Source of the DNA: Actinomycetes bacterium | GTDB taxonomy: Bacteria > Actinomycetota > Actinomycetes > Streptosporangiales > Streptosporangiaceae | Direction of reading: 5' to 3' | DNA: 53,191 nucleotides | Assembly (NCBI GenBank): GCA_021792855.1 | Contig: JAJYTW010000004.1 | Location: 1-53,191, forward strand | Part shown: one piece after another, positions 42,901 through 50,781 of the stretch | Position numbering within the stretch: position 1 is the stretch's first letter | Layout of the letters: the number at the start of each line of letters is the position of its first letter | Notes under the pieces: generated by a model | Databases searched by the model: none | Seen by the model: the letters and a program-made list of their open reading frames with translations, nothing else | What the model was told of the DNA's origin: nothing | Position numbers and translations under genes: made by a program

Positions 42901-44836
42901 CCTGCAGTTCCCGGACCGAGCGAGCCAGGCTGCTTCCCCCGGCAACCACCTGGTCCACCCGGGTCTGCGGGCCGGTGCCGCCCCGCCCGCCGATCACGAC
43001 GCTGCCCGCCTCCCGTGCCGCCGCGATGAGCGGCATCGCGAGCGGATCAAGTTCCGGCTCGACGTCGACCAGGCCGACCAGGTCGTCGGCGTGCCACAGC
43101 GCGAGCGGCCGGCCGTCCGCCAACCGGCGGGCGGCGGCCCGGCGAATCGGGTCCGGCGCATCGGCCGGAACTTCCGTCAGCCGCCAGTCCCGCCAGCGAG
43201 CGGACCGGGCGGCGCCGGGTCGCCGCGGCGAACCCGGACCGGGACCGGCGGCCGGGCCGGCGGAAGGGCGGGCCGCGCGCGATCCCGGGTCGGCGGCTGC
43301 CCAGGGCGGTCGGGTCGACTGTGCTGGCCGGGTCGACTGTGCTGGCCGGGTCGACTGTGCTGGCCGGGTCGACTGTGCTGGCCGGGCCGGCTGTGCTGGC
43401 CGAGCGGGCCGGACCGGCTGTGCAGGCCGGGCCGACTGGCCGGCCCGGGCCGGACTGGTTGTCGCGGGCCGACGATCCCGCACCTGGCCATCGACCCCGG
43501 CGCCGTCCGGGCCCGGCCGCGGCGTCGGCACGACGGCAACGGACGACCCCCGGCCCGCCGGGCTGAGCAGCGCGTGCGCGGCCAGTTGCGCGGTCTCCTG
43601 CGTCTCCGGGCATCCGGGAGCGAGCCAGACCGAGCGCACCGCCTGGCTGCCCGTCGTCAGCACGGCCGCGTCGAGCACGACCGTGTCGATCCGGTCCAGC
43701 CTGCGCAGGGCCTCGGTGTCCATCGTCAGCACGCCGGACCTGGCCAGGTCCCGGCCGAGCCAGGCGGCGAAGCCCTCGCGGCCCAGCCTGGCCGGCTTCG
43801 GGTTGGCCGTCGCGGTCGCGGCCACCAGCATCGCCGGGTCCCTGGTCACGGCGGCAGCGGCGGCCGCCCCCGCCAGGGCGGCGATCGCGGCCTTGTTCGT
43901 ATAGGACTCCACCGGCCCCGGCGGCAGCGGCACCGGGCGCTCCGCACTGCCGGGCGGACCGGGCGCGTGATCGCCCGGCGGGCCAGCGCCCGGCGCTGCG
44001 GAAGTCTCCGGATCAGCGCCCGCCGGATCAGCGCCCGCCGGATCACCGCCCGCCGGATCACCGCCCGCCGGATCAGCGCTCGGCCGGACCGCGAACCCGA
44101 CGTGATCGCCGGGCGGATCCGCCTGGCCGGCCGGCCGCTCGGGACGACCGTGCAGTTCCGGTTCCCGGCGCTCCCACAGGTCGCGGCGGGCCCGCAGTTC
44201 GCCAAGCACCAGGCCACGGTGCGCGATGTCCACGACCAGCCCAAGTGGGCCCTGGGCAAGTCCCTGGGCGACCGCGTTGCCGACCGCGAGGCCGAGGTCG
44301 GTCGCCGCACGGCCGATCCGGCTCTCCAGCGGGCGGCGGAGCGCGGGAGTCGCGTCCACCAGCGAGACCAGCGAAGCGGCCTCGCCAACCACCGGGTTGG
44401 ACCTGACGAAGCGCCCGGCGAAGCCCAGGCCAAGCCCGCCGATGTCGGCGCCGATCGCGTACATCTGCCGCTGGATCGGCTCGATGTCGCCTGGATGGTC
44501 CGGCCGGTCGTGCGGGAATCGCTCCCCGGCCAGGTCGTGCGCCTCCTCGACGCCCTCGATCACCGCGACCAGATCGCCGGCGTCAAGCTTGCCGTCGTCG
44601 AAGGCCACGATCACCCGGCCGGCCACGGCGTTCACCTCGGCCCAGTCCACCCCGTCCAGTCGCCCGAGTTCGGCCTCGACGCGCCGGGCCACGTCCGCGT
44701 TCTCCGGGCGGTGGATGCCCCGGACCTCGATGTGCGCGCGCCCGTTACCAACCCAGCGGCGCCGCTGGACGCGGCCGGCCGAGCCCGGCAGATGCCCGGC
44801 AAGCCGGGACAGCGCGGCGCTCGCCTGTGTGATCAT
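39941..44836 (-). CDS. ctpI: CtpI-type large cation-transporting P-type ATPase
   Basis: A 1631-residue P-type ATPase, the same size as mycobacterial CtpI. The N-terminus has an HMA-like fold (about 35-95), then membrane stretches and a pseudo-catalytic half (D389 in VVLDAAVLTTG). A low-complexity linker (about 440-540) and a second regulatory region follow. The catalytic half has TGES (actuator), PEGLP in a membrane helix, DKTGTLTQG with D1089 phosphorylated, the TGDQPSTA and GDGANDAPAIRLADVGVALG motifs, and C-terminal helices. PEGLP suggests a P2-like ion site rather than a CPx heavy-metal site. The cation is unknown; magnesium or calcium has been suggested for the family. Two in-frame repeats lie within it. 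Confidence 0.9.
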   Translation of the reverse strand: MITQASAALSRLAGHLPGSAGRVQRRRWVGNGRAHIEVRGIHRPENADVARRVEAELGRLDGVDWAEVNAVAGRVIVAFDDGKLDAGDLVAVIEGVEEAHDLAGERFPHDRPDHPGDIEPIQRQMYAIGADIGGLGLGFAGRFVRSNPVVGEAASLVSLVDATPALRRPLESRIGRAATDLGLAVGNAVAQGLAQGPLGLVVDIAHRGLVLGELRARRDLWERREPELHGRPERPAGQADPPGDHVGFAVRPSADPAGGDPAGGDPAGADPAGADPETSAAPGAGPPGDHAPGPPGSAERPVPLPPGPVESYTNKAAIAALAGAAAAAAVTRDPAMLVAATATANPKPARLGREGFAAWLGRDLARSGVLTMDTEALRRLDRIDTVVLDAAVLTTGSQAVRSVWLAPGCPETQETAQLAAHALLSPAGRGSSVAVVPTPRPGPDGAGVDGQVRDRRPATTSPARAGQSARPAQPVRPARPAQPARPAQSTRPAQSTRPAQSTRPAQSTRPPWAAADPGSRAARPSAGPAAGPGPGSPRRPGAARSARWRDWRLTEVPADAPDPIRRAAARRLADGRPLALWHADDLVGLVDVEPELDPLAMPLIAAAREAGSVVIGGRGGTGPQTRVDQVVAGGSSLARSVRELQASGRAVAVVSARQHAALAAADLGIGVPGRTRAPWGAHLITGYGLADACRVLEAVGTAKTVSRRAATFAAYGSGAGGVLALAGPRSGSAARSLLAVNGAALAALGSGVWSAMTLARRPEPLPAETISWHALTAEAVLDRLASSGNGLSRAEADRRRARRPERAERAEPGIIRASAEELANPLTPALASGAWLAAASGSITDAALIGSFMGANALVSGVQRVSVGRALGRLIDESAVRVRVRRQRGEVLTTADQLVAGDVIAVQAGDAIPADCRVLVASGLELDESSLTGESQLVAKGPAPTGAANVAERHSMIYAGTSVAAGSGTAVVVAVGPATELGRSMQATEQDRRPGGVHARLARLTSITVPVVLGAGAAVIGAGLLRGRPLSETLGTGVSLAVAAVPEGLPIVATAAQYSAARRLSRRNALVRNPGTIEALGRVDVLCFDKTGTLTQGRIRLHRVWAGGAEQPLDRLKPGGRAALAAGLRAMPEHRNGERLAHATDRAVADGGAAAGVTVELGAAGWTQTGELPFEPSRGYHAVLGGTAAGQRLAVKGAVETVLPLCATIRRGAVTIPLDDAARRGIIAAAERFGRRGYRVLAVAERDASSRRDLRPDRITGLRFAGLLGLTDPVRDTAAAAVRELRAAGVAVKMLTGDQPSTAAAIAGDLDLPTGRRVVTGPDLDRMSDGELESVAVRADVFARVSPEHKVRIVAALRRAGKVVAVTGDGANDAPAIRLADVGVALGLHGTNAAKQAADVVVTDDRIETITAAIAEGRAMWASVRDAIAMLLGGNIGEVAFTVGGGLLLPGGSPLNARQLLLVNLLTDMVPSLALAVRRPRAATADVLLREGPDVSLGAVLTRDIMIRGGLTAAAGLAAWTGGAMTGVSPRRAGTVALVGLVGAQLGQTLAAGWRSPLVVGASVGSAAVLAAVIQTPGVSHFFGCRPLGPVGWSIGLSAAAAAGLGAPVASRIADRVAAAGPQRGGISERG
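43314..43403. repeat. In-frame 18-bp tandem repeat in ctpI
   Basis: GTCGACTGTGCTGGCCGG occurs four times without change from 43314 to 43385, with a diverged fifth copy to 43403. On the coding strand it gives repeated RPAQST. The identity of four copies suggests recent expansion. Confidence 0.95.
44008..44082. repeat. In-frame 15-bp tandem repeat in ctpI
   Basis: Five units of the form CCGGATCASCGCCCG, the last slightly changed, encode repeated GGDPA/GADPA in a linker between membrane regions. Confidence 0.9.
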
Positions 44837-44878
44837 GCCGGCCCGGCTTGTGGGCCGCCCGCGCCCGGGTCGCCCGCT

Positions 44879-45178
44879 CTACTCGCCGGCGGCCTGCCTG
44901 ACCTGGCGGGACCGCTGCTCGGCGACCCAGGTCCCGGCAGCGACAACCGCCGCGACGGGCCAGTCGATGACCCCGAACGCGGCCAGGCCAGCCAGGCCGC
45001 CCCACCACAGCACGTTGCCCCTCAGGCCAGACGGCATCCGGATCGAGGGTGCGTGCACGTGCGGCACCGGTACGGTGCGGCCCGGCCGCCCGGCCTCAGC
45101 GGCCTGTCCGCCGCGCTGACTGGGCACCGGGCCCTTACGGGTCGCCGAACTCTTGTGCGCCGCTGGGCTAGCAGCCAT
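44879..45178 (-). CDS. Small membrane protein upstream of ctpI
   Basis: A 99-residue protein with a basic, unstructured first 45 residues, then a hydrophobic block LRGNVLWWGGLAGLAAFGVIDWPVAAVVAAGTWVAEQ that could form one or two helices, and a short charged tail. ATG 45178 has a GGGGGGAT stretch just upstream. Only 42 bases separate it from ctpI and it is in the same direction. Similar small proteins lie beside ctpI in other actinobacteria, so it may be a partner subunit. This is inference. Confidence 0.7.
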   Translation of the reverse strand: MAASPAAHKSSATRKGPVPSQRGGQAAEAGRPGRTVPVPHVHAPSIRMPSGLRGNVLWWGGLAGLAAFGVIDWPVAAVVAAGTWVAEQRSRQVRQAAGE

Positions 45179-45413
45179 GACATCCCCCCGATTGGTCTGC
45201 CGACGGCCAGGTCACCCCCGTAAGGGGCGTACCTGATGCCCTACCCACCCCGAGCCGGCTTACCCGGTCCCGCCCTGACCGCCGGCCGGACCGAGAACGA
45301 CCGTCTGACGTGCGGGTATCACCACCGATCTGGGTATGTCAGGAGCAGATTCGGGGGGATCCGGGTCGTGCCTGCCATCTGGCCGGCTCTCGCGGATGGC
45401 TCAGGGGGAATGG

Positions 45414-47117
45414 ATGCGGCACGATTCGGCGGCCGGGTCCGGCGCGCCACGCCGGCCGGGGTTGACCCTGGCAGCGCTGATTCTGGTCGCGACGGTGGCC
45501 AACCTGAACCTGGCCGTCGCCAATGTGGCGCTGCCGTCAATTGGCGCCGCCTTCGATTCCTCGCAGGTCACGCTGGACATGATCGCGGTGGGCTACTCGT
45601 TCGGCCTGGCCTGCTCGGTGCTCTGGCTTGGCGCCCTCGGCGACCGGTATGGCCGCAAGATGATGCTGATCGGCGGCACGCTGCTGGCCATCCCGGCCAG
45701 CCTGCTGGCCGGTTTCGCGCCCACCGACTCCGTGCTCGGCCTGGCCCGCATCATCGGCGGACTCGCGGCCGGCATGGCCTACCCGACCACACTGGCGCTG
45801 ATCACCGCACTATGGTCCGGCCAGGCCAGGACCAAGGCGATCGCACTGTGGTCCGGGATCGGCGGGGCCATGTCCGCGCTCGGGCCACTGCTGGCCGGCG
45901 CGCTGCTCGAGCACTTCTGGTGGGGCTCGGTGTTCCTGGCTACCCTGCCGCTCGCGTTGATCGCCCTGGTGATGGCGGCGCGCTACGTGCCCTCGCACGT
46001 CAACGAGACCTCCAGCCCGGTAGACAACCTCGGCGGGATCCTGTCCGTCATCGCGGTCGGGTCGGTCGTCCTCGCGATCAACTTCGCCCCGATCCCGGAC
46101 AAGGCGACGGTGGCGATCGGCCTCGGCCTGATCGGGCTTGCCGCGATCGGCGGGTTCTTCCTTCGGGAGCGCCGCACGGCAAGCCCGCTATACGACCTCA
46201 CCGTGGCCCGGCGGCGCACCTTCTGGGTCGCCGCCTGCGCCGGCATCATCGTGTTCGGGGCGCTGATGGGCGCCATGTTCGTCGGCCAGCAGTACCTCCA
46301 GGACGTGCTCGGCTACTCCGCGCTGGAGTCCGGCCTGGCGATCCTGCCCGCCGCCGCGCTGATGGTGCTGGTCGCGCCGCGCTCGGCCAAGCTCGTGGCG
46401 GCGCGGGGCTCCCGGTTCACGCTGCTCACCGGATACTTCTTCTGCCTGCTCGGCTTCCTCACCATGCTGCTGCTGTGGCAGCAGCACACCCCGTACTGGG
46501 AGGTCGCTCTCGGCTACGGCTTCATCGGGATCGGGGTCGGCTTCGCCGGAACCCCGGCCTCGCACTCGCTCACCAGCGCGGTCCCGGTCACCCGGGCCGG
46601 CATGGCGTCCGGCACCGCCGACCTGCAGCGGGACCTGGGCGGCGCGATCCTGCAGTCGATCTTCGGCGCCCTGCTCACGGCCGGCTACGCCGCCTCGGTG
46701 TCCGCCAAGATCGCCGGCGCGCCGGCCTCGACCCAGCAGAAGATCACGACCGGCATCCAGAACGAGCTCACCAAGTCGTTCTCCAGCGCCACCGCGGTGG
46801 CCAAGCAGTATCCCAAGTACTCCAGCCAGATCATCGCGGCCGCGAAGGACTCGTTCCTGGCCGGAGATCGCTGGGCTTACCTGGCCGGAATCGTCGCGGT
46901 GCTGCTCGGCGCCGCGATCGTGCGCCTGTACTTCCCGACCAGGCAGCACGAGCAGGAACTGGTAGACGGCTATCACGCGGCCGACGGCGCCGCAGCGGCC
47001 CGGCCAGCGGCCGACCCGACCACGCCAGCCGCTGCCGCCGCCAGGCCGGGCGATCCCGCGGCGCGGCCCGTTGACTCGGCCTCCGGCCGTACCCGCCCGG
47101 GCCCGCACCCACGCTAG
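45414..47117 (+). CDS. MFS multidrug-type exporter, DHA2 family (14 helices)
   Basis: From ATG 45414 (AGGGGGA about 5 bases upstream) the protein has some 567 residues and about 14 membrane helices. It shows NLAVANVALPSIGAAF (helix 1), the motif A loop GALGDRYGRKMMLIGG, LGLARIIGGLAAGMAYPTTLALI, and motif C-like GIGGAMSALGPLLAGALLEHFWW, as in EmrB/QacA-type proton antiporters. A periplasmic loop (about 465-510) is rich in Gln and Lys, and the tail after the last helix is Ala/Pro-rich. Substrate unknown. An earlier ATG at 45396 is less well placed for a ribosome site. Confidence 0.88.
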   Translation: MRHDSAAGSGAPRRPGLTLAALILVATVANLNLAVANVALPSIGAAFDSSQVTLDMIAVGYSFGLACSVLWLGALGDRYGRKMMLIGGTLLAIPASLLAGFAPTDSVLGLARIIGGLAAGMAYPTTLALITALWSGQARTKAIALWSGIGGAMSALGPLLAGALLEHFWWGSVFLATLPLALIALVMAARYVPSHVNETSSPVDNLGGILSVIAVGSVVLAINFAPIPDKATVAIGLGLIGLAAIGGFFLRERRTASPLYDLTVARRRTFWVAACAGIIVFGALMGAMFVGQQYLQDVLGYSALESGLAILPAAALMVLVAPRSAKLVAARGSRFTLLTGYFFCLLGFLTMLLLWQQHTPYWEVALGYGFIGIGVGFAGTPASHSLTSAVPVTRAGMASGTADLQRDLGGAILQSIFGALLTAGYAASVSAKIAGAPASTQQKITTGIQNELTKSFSSATAVAKQYPKYSSQIIAAAKDSFLAGDRWAYLAGIVAVLLGAAIVRLYFPTRQHEQELVDGYHAADGAAAARPAADPTTPAAAAARPGDPAARPVDSASGRTRPGPHPR

Positions 47118-47146
47118 GCGCCCGGACCAGGGTCCCCCGAACAAGG

Positions 47147-47245
47147 GACGAGAGGGATCCTTCGCGTTTCTCGCGACTCAGAGATTGCGTGGTGTACAGA
47201 CTGGCTACTGTCCGTAACCCCGCGTCCTGACGGGTCCCTCTCGTC
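47147..47245. ncRNA. Structured intergenic element, copy A
   Basis: The 99-base element is closed by a perfect 11-bp inverted repeat, GACGAGAGGGA and TCCCTCTCGTC. It contains TCGCGTTTCTCGCGA (47162-47176), a 5-bp hairpin, and GCGTGGTGTAC (47187-47197). A second copy at 49988-50084 has the same parts and a compensatory change in the closing stem. It lies between the exporter and DUF885 genes. Strand is unknown. It could be a small RNA, a leader element, or a small mobile repeat with terminal inverted repeats. Confidence 0.6.
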
Positions 47246-47369
47246 ATCTTCAGTACAGCCCCGGAGACCCGCGGGCAGCCAGGGTCCAACGCCCTGTAAC
47301 GCCGGGACCATCCGCCGGTCACGTCGGCGCCTCGGGGGGACTCGACACCATTCGTGCCAGGATGACGCT

Positions 47370-49091
47370 ATGCCAGACCTCCCTCAGGAACCCGCCAAGC
47401 CCGCCGCCCGCTCACCGCGTGAGATAGCCGACCGCTATGTCCGCGCCCTGTCCGACCTCGACCCGCTGCTCTCCACCTACCTCGGCATCCGCCCGGGCGA
47501 GGACCGACTGCCGGACCTGTCACCGGCCGGCCAGCAGGCCACCGACGACCTGGCGACGGCCACGCTGGCCGACCTCACCGCGGTCGAGCGAACCGGCCCG
47601 TACGCCACCGACGACGACCGCCGGTGCGCCCGACTGCTCCGCGAGCGACTCGGGGCCGCGCTCGCGATCAGCGCGCAGGGCGAGCACCTCGCCGCGGTGT
47701 CCAACCTGTTCGGACCGCCGCAGCGAGTCAGGGACATCTTCCTGGCCATGCCGGCCGCGTCCGAGCAGGACTGGGCGGCGATCGCCCGCCGGATGAGCCG
47801 GGTGCGCGAGGCCCTGGCCGGGCACCGGGAGAGCCTGGCGGCTGGCCTGCACCGCGGCCTGATCGCCGGCCCGATGGTGTCCCGCACCGTAGTCGGCCAG
47901 CTATCCGAGTGGGAGGCGGCGGGCGGCGGGCGAGGCTGGTTCGCCGACTTCGCCGACTCGGCTACCGTGCCCGCCGCGCTGCGCGCGGACCTGGACCGGG
48001 CCGCTGCCGACGCTATCGGCGCCATCACCGACCTGCGCCGCTGGCTGGAAGCGGAGTACCTGCCGCGCAGCGCCGGCGCCCAGGACGGGGTGGGCGCCGA
48101 CCGGTACGGCGCCGGGGCCCGCCGGTGGACCGGCGCGAACCTCGATCCGCGCGAGGCCTTCGACTGGGGCTGGTCCCAGTACCGGGAACTGCGCGCGGAG
48201 ATGGACGCCGAAGCGCAGCGGGTGCTGCCGGGATCCACCGCGCTGGCCGCGATGGCCCATCTGGACGCCCACGGCGAGGCGATCGAGGGCGTGGAGGAGA
48301 TCCGGCTCTGGCTGCAGAACCTGATGGACCAGGTGATCGCCGACCTGAACGGCACCCACTTCGACCTGGCCGATCCGATCAGGACCGTGCAGGCGCGGAT
48401 CGCCCCGCCGGGCAGCGCGGCCGCGCCGCATTACACGGCCCCGTCGCAGGACTTCTCCCGGCCGGGCCGGACCTGGCTGCCCACCATGGGCCGGACCAGA
48501 TTCCCGCTCTGGAACCTGGTCAGCACCTGGTACCACGAGGGGGTGCCCGGCCACCACCTCCAGCTTGCGCAGTGGCGATACCTATCCGGCCGGCTGTCGA
48601 TGTACCAGACGTCGGTCGGCGGGGTGAGCGCGTGCAGCGAGGGCTGGGCGCTGTACGCCGAGCGCCTGATGGACGAGCTTGGCTACCTATCCCTGCCGGG
48701 CGCCCGGCTCGGTTACCTGGACGCCCAGATGATGCGGGCGATCCGGGTCGTCATCGACATCGGCATGCACCTGCGGCTGCGCGTTCCCGCCGACTCGCCG
48801 GTCGGCGCGGGCGAGGTCTGGACGCCGGAACTGGCCAGGCAGTTCTTCGGGCTGCACAGTGGCAGGCCCGGGGACTTCCTGGACAGCGAGGTGGTGCGCT
48901 ACCTGAGCGCGCCCGGCCAGGCGATCAGCTACAAGCTGGGCGAACGGGCCTGGCTGGCCGGCCGGGCGGCCGCCCGGGCCGCGCACGCCGCCCGGGGCGA
49001 GGAACTCGACCTGAAGGCCTGGCACATGGCCGCGCTGTCGCTTGGCTCGCTCGGCCTGGACGACCTGACCGACGAACTGAGCGCGCTCTAG
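47370..49091 (+). CDS. DUF885 family zinc metallopeptidase-like protein
   Basis: The 573-residue protein carries the family metal motif in WYHEGVPGHHLQLAQW: H389-E390, then H395-H396, with a later glutamate in CSEGWALYAERLMDELG. It is mainly helical and has no signal peptide, so it is probably cytoplasmic. Substrates of DUF885 proteins are poorly known; peptidase activity is the common view. ATG 47370 follows a 252-base spacer with the structured element. Its stop overlaps the facing PaiB-like gene by 4 bases. Confidence 0.88.
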   Translation: MPDLPQEPAKPAARSPREIADRYVRALSDLDPLLSTYLGIRPGEDRLPDLSPAGQQATDDLATATLADLTAVERTGPYATDDDRRCARLLRERLGAALAISAQGEHLAAVSNLFGPPQRVRDIFLAMPAASEQDWAAIARRMSRVREALAGHRESLAAGLHRGLIAGPMVSRTVVGQLSEWEAAGGGRGWFADFADSATVPAALRADLDRAAADAIGAITDLRRWLEAEYLPRSAGAQDGVGADRYGAGARRWTGANLDPREAFDWGWSQYRELRAEMDAEAQRVLPGSTALAAMAHLDAHGEAIEGVEEIRLWLQNLMDQVIADLNGTHFDLADPIRTVQARIAPPGSAAAPHYTAPSQDFSRPGRTWLPTMGRTRFPLWNLVSTWYHEGVPGHHLQLAQWRYLSGRLSMYQTSVGGVSACSEGWALYAERLMDELGYLSLPGARLGYLDAQMMRAIRVVIDIGMHLRLRVPADSPVGAGEVWTPELARQFFGLHSGRPGDFLDSEVVRYLSAPGQAISYKLGERAWLAGRAAARAAHAARGEELDLKAWHMAALSLGSLGLDDLTDELSAL

Positions 49092-49750
49092 CCTGGCCGG
49101 CGCTCGCGCGGCGGCCGCGCGGCCATCAGGTCGGCGACCGCCCGCGAGCCCGGGTCCGGCTCCGACCGCAGCGCGGCGATCACGTTCGCCTGGTCCTCGG
49201 CGGACCGGTTCTGGCTCAGCTTGTCCTTCGCCTCGATGCTCGCGATCCGCAGTTCCACGCCCACGATCGCCCGAAGCTGGCCCGCCAGGAACTGCTCCGG
49301 CGCGTCCGCCACCCACCAGCGGCCGGGACGGCCTCGCTCGTGCCGCTCCGTCAGCCTGGTGACCACGTCACGGATCCAGTCCTCGTCCCGGTGGATGACC
49401 ACTTCGCCGGTGAAGTGCACGGTCCGGTAGTTCCAGGTCGGGACGGCCCGGCCATGCTCGCGCGTGCTCTGATACCAGGACGGTGAGACGTACGCCTGCG
49501 GTCCGTGCACGATCGCGAGTCCGGGGACGCCGGCCGCCACGGTCTGCCACTGCGGGTTGGCGAGGGCCAGGTGCCCGAGCAGGCTGCCGTGCCCCGGCGA
49601 GCCGGCCGGCGGCCGCTCCCAGATCACCGGGAGCAGGGTGGACACCGGGCGGGCGCCGTCGAAGGTGACCAGGTCGGCGGAGCCGGCCTGGTCGACGAAC
49701 TCGGCCGCGACGGCGAGGTCATCGAGTGCGAAATGACCGGGAAGGTACAT
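49088..49750 (-). CDS. PaiB-like FMN-binding protein
   Basis: About 220 residues with the family start MYLPGHFALDD, VTFDGARPVSTLLPVIWE, GHLALANPQW, VSPSWYQS, VPTWNYRTVHFTGEVVIH, and the C-terminal KDKLSQNRSAED. The fold is a flavin-reductase-like split barrel. In Bacillus PaiB was named as a negative regulator of sporulation and protease genes. FMN binding is well supported for the family; DNA binding is not. It is convergent with the DUF885 gene. Confidence 0.88.
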   Translation of the reverse strand: MYLPGHFALDDLAVAAEFVDQAGSADLVTFDGARPVSTLLPVIWERPPAGSPGHGSLLGHLALANPQWQTVAAGVPGLAIVHGPQAYVSPSWYQSTREHGRAVPTWNYRTVHFTGEVVIHRDEDWIRDVVTRLTERHERGRPGRWWVADAPEQFLAGQLRAIVGVELRIASIEAKDKLSQNRSAEDQANVIAALRSEPDPGSRAVADLMAARPPRERRPG

Positions 49751-49820
49751 GACGCCGAGAATATCGGCGGGCCAGCGAGGACATCACGGCAGATCGGCCG
49801 ACACGATCCGGCCACGCTCG

Positions 49821-49956
49821 CCGGGGTGTCGCCCGGGCCGGGCGGGCCGGGGTGTCGCCCGGGCCGGGCGGGCCGGGGTGTCGCCCGGGCCGGGCGGGCC
49901 GGGGTGTCGCCCGGGCCGGGCGGGCCGGTCCTGGCACGGGCCGGTCCTGGCACGGG
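49821..49956. repeat. Non-coding tandem repeats: 26 bp x 4 and 16 bp x 2
   Basis: Four identical 26-bp units beginning CCGGGGTGTCGCCCGG run from 49821 to 49924. Two identical units CCGGTCCTGGCACGGG follow directly (49925-49956). There are no spacers, so it is not a CRISPR. It lies in the 420-base gene-free stretch (49751-50170) between the PaiB-like gene and the ATPase subunit D gene. Confidence 0.95.
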
Positions 49957-49987
49957 CCGGCCTCCGCCGCCTGACCCCGGGCAGACC

Positions 49988-50084
49988 GGCGAGAGGGACC
50001 CATCGCGTTTCTCGCGAATGCAGATGGCGTGGTGTACGGACTCGCGGCCCGCATCCCCGCATCCTGTCTGGTGTCCCTCTCGCC
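49988..50084. ncRNA. Structured intergenic element, copy B
   Basis: The 97-base element is closed by GGCGAGAGGGA and TCCCTCTCGCC, again a perfect 11-bp pair. It contains the identical 15-base hairpin (50003-50017) and GCGTGGTGTAC (50027-50037) at nearly the same distances as copy A. ACC flanks it on both sides. It lies 86 bases from the end of the subunit D gene, in the intergenic stretch. Confidence 0.6.
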
Positions 50085-50170
50085 ACCACCATTCCATCGC
50101 AGCCGCCCGGCCGGTTTCAGGGGCGAACGGGCGAGCCTTTCCGGGTCCTTCGCCCTTGTCTGCCCCGCAG

Positions 50171-50779
50171 CTACCGGTTCCCGCCTGCCGCCCGGCGCAG
50201 CCGGGCGCCGTCGCCTCGCTCCTCCTCATCGATGGCCAGCAGGATCTGGTCCCTGGCCAGTTCCAGCGCGGGGATCAGCCGGTCCCTGATCGCGTGCAGC
50301 CGGTACCTGGTGGTGTCCGCCTCGGCCCGCATGATCCGCGCGGCGGCGGCCGCCACGGCCGCCGACACCGCTGCCCGCAGCGCCCGCTCATGGGCCGTCC
50401 TGGCCCGGCCGACCGCGGCACCGGCCCACGGCGCCGGCCCGGCCGGCGGGCGCACGTCGCCGCCCGCCGGATGCCGGACCCCGATCGTCACCCCGACGCC
50501 GATCCGCACCTCGGCATGACCGGCCGGCGTCGCCAGCCCGATCGGCCGCTGCCCGCCGGCCAGCGCGGCGATCAGCAGCGAACGCTCGGCGGCGACCGCG
50601 GCGTCCCGCCAGTCCCGCTCGGCGGCCACGGCCGCCTCCTCGATCCCGGCAAGCTCGGCGGCCAGCACCCGGAGCTTGCGGTCAAGCAGGGCGGCGCCCT
50701 GCCGGGCGGTGCCGAGCCGGCGGTCCAGCCAGAGCCGCCCGGCACGGCCGGGCGGGGCACTGACCCGGTAACCGGGCAC
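50171..50779 (-). CDS. ntpD: V/A-type ATPase subunit D
   Basis: The central-stalk subunit of a rotary V/A-ATPase. The 202-residue protein has the two long coiled-coil ends of the family: GRAGRLWLDRRLGTARQGAALLDRKLRVL at the start and YRLHAIRDRLIPALELARDQILLAIDEEE at the end, with a Gly/Pro-rich head between. GTG 50779 lies 2 bases after the subunit B stop. It is the last gene of the run, as in other bacterial A-B-D operons. The first residues are PGYRVSAPPG, slightly diverged from the usual PT-x4-L start. Confidence 0.85.
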   Translation of the reverse strand: MPGYRVSAPPGRAGRLWLDRRLGTARQGAALLDRKLRVLAAELAGIEEAAVAAERDWRDAAVAAERSLLIAALAGGQRPIGLATPAGHAEVRIGVGVTIGVRHPAGGDVRPPAGPAPWAGAAVGRARTAHERALRAAVSAAVAAAAARIMRAEADTTRYRLHAIRDRLIPALELARDQILLAIDEEERGDGARLRRAAGGNR

Positions 50780-50781
50780 CG

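Noticed and set aside
40670-45223. Plus-strand open frame of about 1517 codons opposite ctpI
   Set aside because: It is the antisense shadow of a well-conserved P-type ATPase; its product is Arg/Gly/His-rich with no recognisable domain, as expected from GC-rich complement frames.
49821-49956. Possible CRISPR array
   Set aside because: The identical units are directly adjacent with no spacers, and no cas gene is present.
49784-50229. Small minus-strand frames crossing structured element copy B, with similar peptides in copy A
   Set aside because: Peptide similarity follows from the shared DNA element; frames and lengths differ between copies, and no ribosome sites are seen.
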